64,000 bases of DNA from Desulfomicrobium apsheronum (GTDB lineage Bacteria; Desulfobacterota; Desulfovibrionia; Desulfovibrionales; Desulfomicrobiaceae). Position numbers and translations under genes: made by a program. The stretch is taken from assembly GCF_900114115.1 (NCBI RefSeq), contig NZ_FORX01000010.1:62001-126000 (forward strand). The letters run 5' to 3'. Under the pieces are notes generated by a model, which worked only from the letters and a program-made list of their open reading frames with translations, did no database searches and was not told where the DNA came from. Shown piece after piece: positions 45,567-54,413 of this stretch (position 1 is its first letter; each line of letters opens with the position of its first letter).

Positions 45567-46484
45567 TCAGGTTTCGCGGGCAAGCGTCTCGTCGCCTTCG
45601 CCTGGCGCTTCGTGCCGCCAGGCCCGGGATCTGATCCCGGCGCGCATGCTCCCGTCCATGCTCATGTTCTTGTCCAGCAACACGGAGGGCTCCTCCAGTC
45701 CGAACGCCAGACCCATGAGCTGGGTCAGATACAATATCGGCACATGGTGCCCCCCGGCCGCCGAGTCGTGCTGGTAGGCTTCCAGATTCATCTGGCAGAG
45801 CGGACAGACCGTGGCCACGGCGTCGGAGCCTTCGGCTCCCTCCAGAATGGCGGCCACGGAATGCATGGCCACCTCCGGATGCGTGACCATGAGGGAAGCG
45901 CCGCAGCATTTATTGCCCATGTCCCACGGCAACGGCCTGGCTCCAAGGGCCGAGAGCACGTTGTCCATGCTCACCGGGTGCCGGGGATCATCAAAAACCT
46001 CGTAGGGACGCAGGATCTGGCATCCGTAATATGATGAAACACGCATTTCTCCGAGATCGTTGACGATTCGCTCTTTTATGGCTTCTAATCCGATGTCGTT
46101 GATCAGCACGTCCAGAATGTGTCGCACCCCAACCGTGCCCCGGTAATTCAGGCCCGACGCGCCAAGGGCCTCATTGACCCGCGCGTGCAGGTTCCTGGTG
46201 CCGACGACCTCGCGGTTGACCTTCAGAAGATTGAGGTAGCAGGCGCTGCACGGGGCAAGCACATCGAGCCCCGGCAGCTCCTGCTCGGCCAGGGCCAGAT
46301 TGCGGGCCGGGAGAGCGTAATTCATGAGCGCGCTGACCGGTTCGGCCGCGCTGGCTCCGCAACAGGTCCAGTCGGGTATATCAACCAGCTCCACCCCCAG
46401 CGCGTCCATGACGGCCCGCACGGACACGTCGAACTCCCTGGCGCTTTCCTGCAGCGAGCAGCCTGGATAGTAGGCGTATTTCAT
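45567..46484 (-). CDS. Heterodisulfide reductase subunit B-like protein
   Basis: A 305-residue protein with two canonical CCG domains. The first runs from YYPGCSLQE to WTCCGASAAE and PCSACYLN. The second runs from YYGCQILRP to NKCCGASLMV and CPLCQMN. In HdrB these bind two non-cubane [4Fe-4S] clusters that reduce a disulfide. Start is the ATG at 46484, overlapping the hdrC-like stop (ATGA). The sequence runs on after the last CCG motif with a charged tail. Partner of the HdrC and HdrA proteins of the operon. Confidence 0.93.
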   Translation of the reverse strand: MKYAYYPGCSLQESAREFDVSVRAVMDALGVELVDIPDWTCCGASAAEPVSALMNYALPARNLALAEQELPGLDVLAPCSACYLNLLKVNREVVGTRNLHARVNEALGASGLNYRGTVGVRHILDVLINDIGLEAIKERIVNDLGEMRVSSYYGCQILRPYEVFDDPRHPVSMDNVLSALGARPLPWDMGNKCCGASLMVTHPEVAMHSVAAILEGAEGSDAVATVCPLCQMNLEAYQHDSAAGGHHVPILYLTQLMGLAFGLEEPSVLLDKNMSMDGSMRAGIRSRAWRHEAPGEGDETLARET

Positions 46485-47047
46485 GATTCCTCCTCCATCT
46501 CGCGCACCTTGGCGAAAAGCTCCTTCAGCCGCCCTTTCTGGGCGCTGCTCGGTGCGTGCAGCTTGCCGGCACGCATCATGCGCACCCCCAGAGGCAGGTA
46601 GTGCAGCGGCAGGAGCGGATCCCGGCTTTTCAGGAAATAGCCGGGCATGAGGCTCGTCTCCTGGACACGCCCGTACTTCTCCACGTTTTCCATGAATGCG
46701 TCGTAAAACGCGCTGTTCTTCCTGATCTTCCACGTGCCCCGCTGCCGAGCCAGCCGCTTCAGCGCCCCCATGGCCCGCGTCAGCTTCAGCCCGCGCGGAC
46801 AGCGCAACGTGCACATGTAACAGGAAGAGCACATCCAGAACGTTCTGCTTTCAAGAATCCTGTCCAGCATTCCGAACTGCACCATGCGCCACATCTGCCG
46901 GGGCGTTATGTCCATGGCGAAACCGTTGGGGCATGACGCCGTGCAGGTCCCGCACTGCATGCAGGCCCCGATCTCGCCGCGCAGCTCTTCAAGAATCTCC
47001 CGGGTCACGGGATCCGGGCTCCAAGCGTGTGCTTGCGTCTGATTCAT
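46481..47047 (-). CDS. Heterodisulfide reductase subunit C-like ferredoxin
   Basis: A 188-residue protein with two [4Fe-4S] motifs, CMQCGTCTASCPNG and CSSCYMCTLRCPRG, and an all-helical C-terminal part. HdrC passes electrons from HdrA to HdrB. It is coupled to hdrB by a 4-bp overlap and lies 18 bp after the double-HdrA gene. Confidence 0.92.
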   Translation of the reverse strand: MNQTQAHAWSPDPVTREILEELRGEIGACMQCGTCTASCPNGFAMDITPRQMWRMVQFGMLDRILESRTFWMCSSCYMCTLRCPRGLKLTRAMGALKRLARQRGTWKIRKNSAFYDAFMENVEKYGRVQETSLMPGYFLKSRDPLLPLHYLPLGVRMMRAGKLHAPSSAQKGRLKELFAKVREMEEES

Positions 47048-47065
47048 GATCCACCTTCCCTTGGC

Positions 47066-50000
47066 CTAGGCCAATTGTTCCAGGGCGGCGTCAATGACCG
47101 CCATCATCGGTCCGTCATGGAAGCCCTTGATCACAGTGGCGCTGTTGGGGCAGACCGCCGCGCAGGCTCCGCAGCCCTGACAGAGCATCTCGTCGACCAG
47201 TATGAGCTCGTTCTCCAGATCCACGGTGCGCGCCCCGTAGGGACAGGCCGCCACGCAGGCTTGACAGAGGGAGCACAGGGAAGGCCGCACCGTTGCCACC
47301 AGGGTCTCCCGGGCCACCTTGCCCGCCGAAAGGATACGCAGGGACTGCTGGGCCGCCGCCTTGGCCGAGGCCACGGTTTCGGCCATGCGCCGGGGCGAAT
47401 GGGCCAGCCCGCACATGTAGACGCCCTGCTTCAGGAAATCCACAGGCCGCCATTTGCTGTCCGCCTCCTGGAAGAAGCCGTTGGCGTCGGTCTTGACCCC
47501 GAAGATCTCCACCAGATCGTCCACCTCGTTCGGCTCCACCCCGCTCGACAGGGACAGGATGTCCGCGTGCACCTCTATTTCATTGCCCAGGATCGGGTCC
47601 AGGGCGGTGATCACGGGCTTGCCCTCGACAAAGCGCACCGTGGGCGGTTTTTCCAGATCATAACGGATGAAGATCACTCCGGCCTTGCGCGCCTGGGTGT
47701 AGTAGGTCTCAAGAAAACCATGGGCCATGATGTCGCGGTAGAAGACATAGATGGGCAGGTCGGGGTTGCGCTCCTTCATGGTCAGCACGTTTTTCAGCAT
47801 CTCCGGGCAGCAGATGCGGCTGCAGTAGTTGCGCTCGCCTTCCTTGCGGGACCGCCAGCACTGGATCATGGCCACCGCGCCGAGGCTGCCCACGTCAAGC
47901 GCGCCCGTGGCCAGTTTCTCTTCCAGCCCGAAATGGGTCATGACGGTCCTGTGCACGCAGAAGCCGCTCTCGTAGATCTTGGCCTCATGACCGCCGGTGG
48001 CCAGAATGGTCACGCCGTGCTCCAGCGGGAAGATGCCATTGTCGCCGCTTATGGCGGAGCGGAAGCGTCCGGCGCTGCCCCTCGACAGGACCACGCGCGC
48101 ATCCTTGAAGACCTTGATGCGCGGATGCTTTTCCACCTGGGCGACGAGGTCCTCCATGTACTTGCGCGGGTCCGTGCCATCGAGCTGGGTATGCAGGCGC
48201 AGGGCCATGCCGCCGAGCTCCTCCTCGGCCTCCACCAGACAGACACCAAAGCCCTGGTCGGCGATGGCCATGGACGCGGTCAGTCCGGCCAGGCCTCCGC
48301 CCACCACCAGCGCCGAGCGCGACACGTCCATGAGCACGTCCGGCGGCGTGGGATCGACTCCCTGCAATTTGGCCACGGCCATGGACAGGCTGGAGAATAT
48401 TTCGCGGGCCACATCCACGGCGTCACGCCCGTTGAAGGTCGGGGTGTGCACGTCGACCACGTCCATGAGCGCCGGATTGAGCCCCACGGTGCGAGCCATC
48501 TCCTTCAAGCGCGGGATGTAGGCGTAGGGCATGCAGGCCCCGATGAGAATGCGGTTGGGTTTCTTCTGTTTGACCGTTTCAAGGATCTGCTTCCAGCCAG
48601 CTTCGGTGCAGGCCTGGAACACCGGTAGCACCGTGCCGACAGAATGGACCCGGCCCACGGTGCGCGCCAGTTCGTCCAGATTCACCGCCTTGCCCAGGGT
48701 CGGGCAGGAGGTGCACACGGCCACCAGGGTGCGCACGGGCTCGCGGGAAACATCCAGATACTCCGGCTCCTCGGGCGCTGGAGCCGCCCCCAGCACGTCG
48801 TAGATCTTGATCATGCGCGCCGCCGCCTCGGACGCCGCTCCGGCCTGCATAACCGATTCGGAGATGTCGCGGGGTTCGCCGAACGATCCGGCCGCGAACA
48901 CGCCGACCCGGCTGGTCCGCTCCGGGGCATAGGGCTGGGTCTTGCAAAAGCCCCACTCGTTGGTCTCGATGCCGACCGTGGCGGCGAACTTGTCCATGCC
49001 CTTCGGGGGCCGGGCGCCCACGGCCAGGACGACCATGTCGAATTCCTCCGACCGGCGCGTGCCGTCGTCGTTCAGCGATTCGAGCAGCACCCCGCCGCCC
49101 TCGGCGGCAGGCACGACCGAGTGCGGCCGGTTGCGCACGAAATGCACGCCCTGCTGCACGGCCTTTTGACGGTAATCGTCCCAGCCTTTGCCGAAGGTGC
49201 GCATGTCCATGTAGAAGATGGTGGCATCCACCGCCCCGTCCGTGACCTTCTTGGCCAGCATGGCCTCCTTCATGGAGAACATGCAGCAGACCGAGGAGCA
49301 GTAATTGGCGTTCTTGCCCACATCGCGCGAGCCCACGCATTGAATCCAGGCGATCCTGTTCACAGGCTTCCCATCACCCGGCCGCGTCAACCTGCCGCCC
49401 GTGGGACCGGTGCCGCTCAGCAGGCGCTCGAACTCCACGGCGGTGAGCACGGCCGGATGGCCGTACCCCCAGATATCCCGTCCGCCGTTCGGGTCCATGT
49501 CGGGATTGTAGCAGTCGAAGCCTCCGGCCAGGATCACCGCGCTGACCTGCAGCTCTTCGGTGGTGTCGGACATGATGCGCATGTAGTGCTTGTCCAGCCA
49601 GGGCACGAACTTCTTGGACGAGAGCGGCTTCATGAACAGATCCCGCGCCCCGCGCCGCACCAGCTCGGCCGCCGCCTCTTCCTGCCCGGCGGCAGCCAGG
49701 ACGGCCACAGGCATACCGGGACTCAGCTCCTGGGCGCGGGTCATGACGCGCTGGGCATCCACGCCCTGCAGATTGAGCCCCACGAGCACGAAATTGATCG
49801 GTGCGCCGGATTCAAGCAGGTCCAGGGCCTCCTGGCCGCCGGCCGCCTCAAAGACCGGAAATTGCAGATGCTCAAGGCTTTCCCGCACCGTTGAGCGGGT
49901 CTGCTCCTCCTCGTCCGCCACCAGAATGCCGAACCGCGCGCGCTCTTCGAACTTGAGATCGATGGCCCCGGTCGGACAGACTTCGTGGCATTTCCAGCAG

Positions 50001-50497
50001 CGGATGCAGTTATCAAGATCCAGGACATAATGATTGGGAATGGCATGCGGCACGGGCAGATACACCGCCGAACGCTTCGTCAGCCCGGCGTTGAATTCGC
50101 TCGGGACCTTGACCGGGCAGACCTCGGAACATTTTCCGCAGCTGACGCACTTGTGCGGATCGACCAGTGGGGAGCGCTTGCTCAGGCTGACGAAGAACTT
50201 GCCGGGTTCACCTTCCAGGGACGCAAGTTCCGTTGAAAGCATCAAATCTATATTTTCATGAAACATGCCTTTGCGCAGACAAAACTGGCTGGACGCATCC
50301 CGGCTCATGAGCGGAAGCATGCGGCACATGCCGCAGTGATCCGAAGGGAACTGGTAATCCAGCTGGCTCAGGATGCCGCCATGACTGGGGCGTTTGTCGA
50401 TCAGGGCCACCTTGTGTCCGGTCACGGCCAGATCAAGAGCCGCCCGGATTCCGGCGATACCCGCGCCCACCACCAACGCGCCGTATTGTTTCCTCAT
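47066..50497 (-). CDS. Double HdrA-like flavoprotein with embedded pseudo-receiver domain
   Basis: A 1143-residue fusion of two HdrA-type modules. Module 1 has an FAD site VVGAGIAGIRAA (about 9-20), HdrA Cys residues HCGMC (54-58), and two [4Fe-4S] sites, C117-C127 and C164-C174. Residues about 189-302 then resemble a response-regulator receiver (GILVADEEE, EALDLLESG, MKPLSSKKF), but the phospho-acceptor position is Gly240 in FVLVGLNLQGVD. The HdrA chain resumes with IQCVGSRD and SSVCCMF. Module 2 has a further FAD site VVGGGLAG, cluster residues CWRSRKEGERNYCSRICC, and C-terminal ferredoxin CSLCQACVAACP plus CQGCGACAAVCP. This domain order is unusual. A pseudo-receiver could couple electron flow to a signalling partner; that is speculative. 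Confidence 0.88.
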   Translation of the reverse strand: MRKQYGALVVGAGIAGIRAALDLAVTGHKVALIDKRPSHGGILSQLDYQFPSDHCGMCRMLPLMSRDASSQFCLRKGMFHENIDLMLSTELASLEGEPGKFFVSLSKRSPLVDPHKCVSCGKCSEVCPVKVPSEFNAGLTKRSAVYLPVPHAIPNHYVLDLDNCIRCWKCHEVCPTGAIDLKFEERARFGILVADEEEQTRSTVRESLEHLQFPVFEAAGGQEALDLLESGAPINFVLVGLNLQGVDAQRVMTRAQELSPGMPVAVLAAAGQEEAAAELVRRGARDLFMKPLSSKKFVPWLDKHYMRIMSDTTEELQVSAVILAGGFDCYNPDMDPNGGRDIWGYGHPAVLTAVEFERLLSGTGPTGGRLTRPGDGKPVNRIAWIQCVGSRDVGKNANYCSSVCCMFSMKEAMLAKKVTDGAVDATIFYMDMRTFGKGWDDYRQKAVQQGVHFVRNRPHSVVPAAEGGGVLLESLNDDGTRRSEEFDMVVLAVGARPPKGMDKFAATVGIETNEWGFCKTQPYAPERTSRVGVFAAGSFGEPRDISESVMQAGAASEAAARMIKIYDVLGAAPAPEEPEYLDVSREPVRTLVAVCTSCPTLGKAVNLDELARTVGRVHSVGTVLPVFQACTEAGWKQILETVKQKKPNRILIGACMPYAYIPRLKEMARTVGLNPALMDVVDVHTPTFNGRDAVDVAREIFSSLSMAVAKLQGVDPTPPDVLMDVSRSALVVGGGLAGLTASMAIADQGFGVCLVEAEEELGGMALRLHTQLDGTDPRKYMEDLVAQVEKHPRIKVFKDARVVLSRGSAGRFRSAISGDNGIFPLEHGVTILATGGHEAKIYESGFCVHRTVMTHFGLEEKLATGALDVGSLGAVAMIQCWRSRKEGERNYCSRICCPEMLKNVLTMKERNPDLPIYVFYRDIMAHGFLETYYTQARKAGVIFIRYDLEKPPTVRFVEGKPVITALDPILGNEIEVHADILSLSSGVEPNEVDDLVEIFGVKTDANGFFQEADSKWRPVDFLKQGVYMCGLAHSPRRMAETVASAKAAAQQSLRILSAGKVARETLVATVRPSLCSLCQACVAACPYGARTVDLENELILVDEMLCQGCGACAAVCPNSATVIKGFHDGPMMAVIDAALEQLA

Positions 50498-50513
50498 TGC
50501 CTCCTCCTCGGAT

Positions 50514-51656
50514 TCAAGCCAGGTGCGAAACCGTATCCTGATATTCGTCCTCCCTGAACACCGTCAGGGGCGGGGCCTGGTCCAGACTGAGCCCAGGCTG
50601 ATAGTCGAAACTCTTCTGCGTGCGGGCGGCCACGGTGCGGAACAGCTCCACGACCTCCACCCCGTTGGGGCAGGCGTTGGAACACTGGCCGCAGCCGACA
50701 CAGGCCGTACTCATGTGCGCCATGCGCGTGAGGTGATAAAAGACGGTGTCGGTGGGCAGCTTGAGGCTGCCCTTGCGCTTGGCCCAATCCAGATATTGCC
50801 AGGGCTTGTGCTCGAAGACGTCGGTATTGAAGACGCACTCCTTGCAGTAGCAGACCGGGCAGGCCACCCGGCAGTTGTAGCAGTTCACGCAGGAACCCAG
50901 ATACTGGGCCAGCTTCTCCAGCGTCGAGGTCCGCTCCTGCACACTGGCGTACATGGCGTCCCGCGCCACCTCACGCTCACTGACCAGGGCAGCGACGGCG
51001 GCTTCGCGTTTCCCGTCGGGTTCCAGGGGCGGCAGCCCCATGGCTCCGAGCAGGGCCTCGCCCCGAGGGCTGGCGGCCATGATCTGGATGCCTGAAGAAA
51101 TGTCGCCCCCAAAAAGCCCTACGACAATGTCCGTGCCTTGCGGCGTGGGATGCTCGCAGACCTTGCAGGCTCCGGCCAGCTCGACGGAAGCGGGCTTGCG
51201 CCCCTCGGCCAGGGCCTTGTGGAAATCGGCACTGGCGGCCATGGGCTCACGCTCGCCGAGAAAATCGCGGTAATGCATGTTGTCGTAGGCTCCCGGACAA
51301 TCCATGCCGATGAGGATGACCTCTTCAAGGGAGCCCTGATTGAGCTTGACCAATTCCATGAAGGCCCGGATCTCGCAGGGTCGCATGACCACGGCGAAGC
51401 GTTCCCCCGCCGAACCCTTGCTCAGCCGCGAAACGAGCTTCGCGCTGCTCATGGGAAAGGCCGGAGCCAGCGGGTCGGCCCGATCCAGCTGGGCCGGGTC
51501 GGTGACCAGGGTCGGCATGGGCATGCCGCCGCCGAAGAGATGCACGGGGATCATGATGCCGGACAGGGATTCGTCCGCCAGCAATTTCCTGAAAAAATCC
51601 TGCAGAGCCGGAACCGGGCCGTGTTCGCCTACTTCAATTCGTACCGTGGTGGCCAT
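50514..51656 (-). CDS. FrhB/FdhB-like iron-sulfur flavoprotein (coenzyme F420 hydrogenase beta-type)
   Basis: A 380-residue protein resembling the beta subunits of F420-reducing hydrogenase and formate dehydrogenase. Marks: VVMRPCEIRAF and LIGMDCPGAY (flavin region), Cys-rich GSCVNCYNCRVACPVCYCKECVF, and a ferredoxin motif ACVGCGQCSNACPNG. It probably carries FAD and several [4Fe-4S] clusters and lets an electron donor (NAD(P)H, formate or similar) reach the Hdr complex. Position between MvhD and the double HdrA supports this. A strong ribosome binding site GGGGAGGAGTAATC precedes the ATG. Confidence 0.82.
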   Translation of the reverse strand: MATTVRIEVGEHGPVPALQDFFRKLLADESLSGIMIPVHLFGGGMPMPTLVTDPAQLDRADPLAPAFPMSSAKLVSRLSKGSAGERFAVVMRPCEIRAFMELVKLNQGSLEEVILIGMDCPGAYDNMHYRDFLGEREPMAASADFHKALAEGRKPASVELAGACKVCEHPTPQGTDIVVGLFGGDISSGIQIMAASPRGEALLGAMGLPPLEPDGKREAAVAALVSEREVARDAMYASVQERTSTLEKLAQYLGSCVNCYNCRVACPVCYCKECVFNTDVFEHKPWQYLDWAKRKGSLKLPTDTVFYHLTRMAHMSTACVGCGQCSNACPNGVEVVELFRTVAARTQKSFDYQPGLSLDQAPPLTVFREDEYQDTVSHLA

Positions 51657-51676
51657 GATTACTCCTCCCCGTCCGC

Positions 51677-52102
51677 TTAAAGGGCTGCCATGCCGCGCAC
51701 GTCCAGCGGGCCGAGCTCTCGTATTTCATTGATGAAATTATTGACCGTGGCCGCGAATTCATTGCCTTCGCTGGCCCCGACCCAGGTCAGCCGCAGCCGC
51801 CGTTCGTCGATGCCGAACTGCGGCAGGATCTCGTTTAAAAGCTTGACCCGCCGCCGGGCCTTGTAGTTGCCGTTTATGTAGTGGCAGTCGCCGGGATGGC
51901 AGCCGCTGACGAGCACTCCGTCGGCCCCGGACAGAAGGGCCTTGATGACATATTTGGGATCGACCATGCCCGTGCACATCATGCGCACCAGGCGGACATT
52001 GGGCTGCTGCACCATGCGCGAGGTTCCGGCCAGATCGGCGGCGGTGTAGGTGCACCAGTTGCAGACAAAAGCCAGAATGGCGGGTTCAAATTCCTGGTTC
52101 AT
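51677..52102 (-). CDS. MvhD-like [2Fe-2S] protein
   Basis: A 141-residue protein with the MvhD pattern CNWCTYTAADLAG, MMCTGMVDP and GCHPGDCHY. MvhD bridges a hydrogenase or dehydrogenase to HdrA in electron-bifurcating complexes. The ATG at 52102 follows GTGAGGAGGATTGC; a longer frame starts at 52153. It overlaps the region just after the HdrA stop (52113), which indicates coupling. Confidence 0.92.
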   Translation of the reverse strand: MNQEFEPAILAFVCNWCTYTAADLAGTSRMVQQPNVRLVRMMCTGMVDPKYVIKALLSGADGVLVSGCHPGDCHYINGNYKARRRVKLLNEILPQFGIDERRLRLTWVGASEGNEFAATVNNFINEIRELGPLDVRGMAAL

Positions 52103-52112
52103 GCAATCCTCC

Positions 52113-54122
52113 TCACGCCTCTGCTCGGTTCGCGGTTTCGTAGATATCTCCAATCAGGGCCATTATATCCGGCTTACGGTCCAGCAGACCGTCTATCTCG
52201 TTGAAGACCTGCACCTGGCGGAAATGCTTGATCTGGGCCGCGCCGCTCGGACAATGCCCGGCGCAGCTGCCGCAACCCTTGCACATGGCCTCGTTGATGA
52301 CCGCTATGTGGCGACGCTCGTCGAACTCGATGGCCGAATACGGGCAAAGGCCAATGCACATCTTGCAGCCGACACAGATGTCCGGATTGATCCAGGAGGT
52401 CGTGGGGGAGATGGACACCACCCCGCGCGCGGCCAGGGCCAGGGCCTGCGCCGCACCGCCGGCGGCATGGGCCACGGCGTCGGGAATGTCCTTGGGCCCC
52501 TGGCAGGTTCCGGCCAGATAGATGCCGTCCGAGGCCGTGGAGACGGGACCGAGCTTGGGATGCTCTTCAAGGAAAAATCCGTCCCGACCCTGGGACACGC
52601 CGAAAACGCGGGCCACTTCCGTGGTGTCGGCGCGCGCCTCCATGGCCGTGCACAACACGACCATGTCCACGGGCACGCGCAGACGGGTCCCGAGCAGGGT
52701 GTCCTCGCCCACCACGACCAGCTTGCCGTTTTCCTCAATGACTTCAGAAGGTCTGCCGCGCACGAAGGTCACTCCTTCGTCCTGAACGCGGCGGTAGAAT
52801 TCCTCGTACCCTTTGCCGAAACAGCGCATGTCGATGTAGAAATTGTAGACTTCAGCCCCGTGCCCGACCTTGTCCTTGATGAGGTGGTCGTACTTGAGGG
52901 CGTACATGCAGCAGGTGCGCGAACAGTATTCGTGGTAATTCTTGTCGCGGCTGCCGACGCAGTGGATGATGGCCACGCTCTTCGGGGCCTCTCCGTTCTT
53001 CATCAGGATCTTGCCCCCGGTGGGGCCCACGGCGTTGTTCAGACGCTCGAACTGCAGGGCGGTATAGACCTCTGGATAGCGGCCGAATCCGTATTCGGTC
53101 ATGGGGGTCGGGTCCATGGTGTCGTAGCCCGTGGCCAGGATCACGCTGCCCACATGGTAGACTTCCCGGCGGTCCTGCTGGGTGAAATCGATGGCTCCGG
53201 TGGGACAGGTCTTCTGGCAGACGCCGCACTTGCCCTTGGTGAGCATCTTGCAATGCTCGGCGTCGATAACTGGGGTGCTCGGCACCGCCTGGGGAGAATT
53301 GCGATAGATGGCCCGGCGCATGCCAAGACCCTCCTCGAATTCGCTCAAGACCTTGGTCGGACATTTTTCCAGACACGCCCCGCAACCCGTGCAGATGTCC
53401 TCGCTCACGTAACGGGCCTTGCGCCGCACGGTGACGGTGTAGTTGCCGACAAAGCCCGTGACCTCCTCCACCTCGCTCCAGGTCAGAAGCTCGATATTAG
53501 GTTCCTGGGCCACGGCCACCATTTTCGGAGTGGAAATGCAGGCGGCGCAGTCAAGGGTGGGAAAAGTCTTGTCGAACTGGGCCATGTGTCCGCCAATGGA
53601 CGGCGACTTCTCGACCAGGATGACGCGATGCCCGGAGCGGGCGACATCGAGCGCGGCCTGGATGCCCGCGATGCCCGCGCCCACAACCATGACATCGGGC
53701 ACGACAGCCACCTCGCGCGAGTGCAGTTCCTGATGCCTGCGCACCCGAAGCACGGCGGCCTCGACGATATGCTTGGCCTTGGCCGTGGCCTCGGCCTTGT
53801 CCCCGGTCACCCACGAACAGTGCTCGCGGATGCAGCAGTGCTGCATGAGGTAGGGATTGAGCCCGGCTCGGGCACAGGCCTTCTGAAATGTCTTCTCATG
53901 CAGGCGCGGCGAGCAGGAGGCCACAACCACGCGGTCCAGCCCGTGTTCGTGAATGTCCCGGATGATCAAGTCCTGACCGGGATCCGAGCACATGAACTGG
54001 TAGTCACGCGAAACCGTGACGTTTTTGAGCCCCCGTGCAAAAGCGGCCACGTCCGGACAATCCACCTTGCCCGCTATGTTCGAGCCGCAGTGACAGACAT
54101 ACACTCCTATCCTTCTGGCCAT
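52113..54122 (-). CDS. HdrA-like electron-bifurcating flavoprotein
   Basis: A 669-residue HdrA. The N-terminal domain begins RIGVYVCHCGSNIAGKVD. FAD-binding VMVVGAGIAGIQAALDVARS follows, then DCAACISTPKMVA. Ferredoxin motifs include CTGCGACLEKCPTK, CGVCQKTCPTG, CVGCKMCIGLCP and CKGCGSCAGHCPSG, and the HdrA cluster motif is CVGSRDKNYHEYCSRTCC. HdrA carries the FAD where bifurcation takes place in methanogens. Cys, not Sec, is at the known Sec-bearing position of some HdrA. It lies 21 bp after the OrfA-like gene with ribosome binding site ACAAGGGGGATGAC. Confidence 0.95.
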   Translation of the reverse strand: MARRIGVYVCHCGSNIAGKVDCPDVAAFARGLKNVTVSRDYQFMCSDPGQDLIIRDIHEHGLDRVVVASCSPRLHEKTFQKACARAGLNPYLMQHCCIREHCSWVTGDKAEATAKAKHIVEAAVLRVRRHQELHSREVAVVPDVMVVGAGIAGIQAALDVARSGHRVILVEKSPSIGGHMAQFDKTFPTLDCAACISTPKMVAVAQEPNIELLTWSEVEEVTGFVGNYTVTVRRKARYVSEDICTGCGACLEKCPTKVLSEFEEGLGMRRAIYRNSPQAVPSTPVIDAEHCKMLTKGKCGVCQKTCPTGAIDFTQQDRREVYHVGSVILATGYDTMDPTPMTEYGFGRYPEVYTALQFERLNNAVGPTGGKILMKNGEAPKSVAIIHCVGSRDKNYHEYCSRTCCMYALKYDHLIKDKVGHGAEVYNFYIDMRCFGKGYEEFYRRVQDEGVTFVRGRPSEVIEENGKLVVVGEDTLLGTRLRVPVDMVVLCTAMEARADTTEVARVFGVSQGRDGFFLEEHPKLGPVSTASDGIYLAGTCQGPKDIPDAVAHAAGGAAQALALAARGVVSISPTTSWINPDICVGCKMCIGLCPYSAIEFDERRHIAVINEAMCKGCGSCAGHCPSGAAQIKHFRQVQVFNEIDGLLDRKPDIMALIGDIYETANRAEA

Positions 54123-54143
54123 GTCATCCCCCTTGTCCCACGA

Positions 54144-54413
54144 TCAGCGAAGACTTCCGCCCTTGTTCAATTCCAGGGTCAACTCGCCCACCAGCCGCTT
54201 GAGCTTCTCGTTTTCGGCAGCCAGGTCCGACTGACTCGGGGCTCTGGCCTGCTCCTCGAAAATGAGGTGGCAGTGCTCCAGAAAATGTCCCCGCCATTTA
54301 TAGTACAGCCCCGGTCGCAGCTCATGGTTTCGGCAGATCTCGTTCACACACCCGCCCATGAGCCCTTCGAGCACGATACGCGCCTTGGTTCTTGCGTCCC
54401 ATTTGCGTTTCAT
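54144..54413 (-). CDS. IS3-family OrfA-like small helix-turn-helix protein, without OrfB
   Basis: An 89-residue protein. It has an N-terminal HTH of transposase_8/IS3 OrfA type (MKRKWDARTKARIVLEGLMG, LYYKWRGHFLEH) and a C-terminal leucine-zipper-like helix AENEKLKRLVGELTLELNKG. In IS elements OrfA is followed by an OrfB with a frameshift; here the next gene is hdrA, and no OrfB or inverted repeats are found. It has a strong ribosome binding site (GAGGAGGAGTGGAGG) and heads the redox operon. Either a stranded IS piece or a domesticated DNA-binding regulator. Confidence 0.75.
   Translation of the reverse strand: MKRKWDARTKARIVLEGLMGGCVNEICRNHELRPGLYYKWRGHFLEHCHLIFEEQARAPSQSDLAAENEKLKRLVGELTLELNKGGSLR

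Noticed and set aside
52113-54122. Selenocysteine in HdrA, as seen in some methanogens
   Set aside because: The corresponding DCAACI and DHCGMC positions are encoded by Cys codons in both HdrA proteins here.
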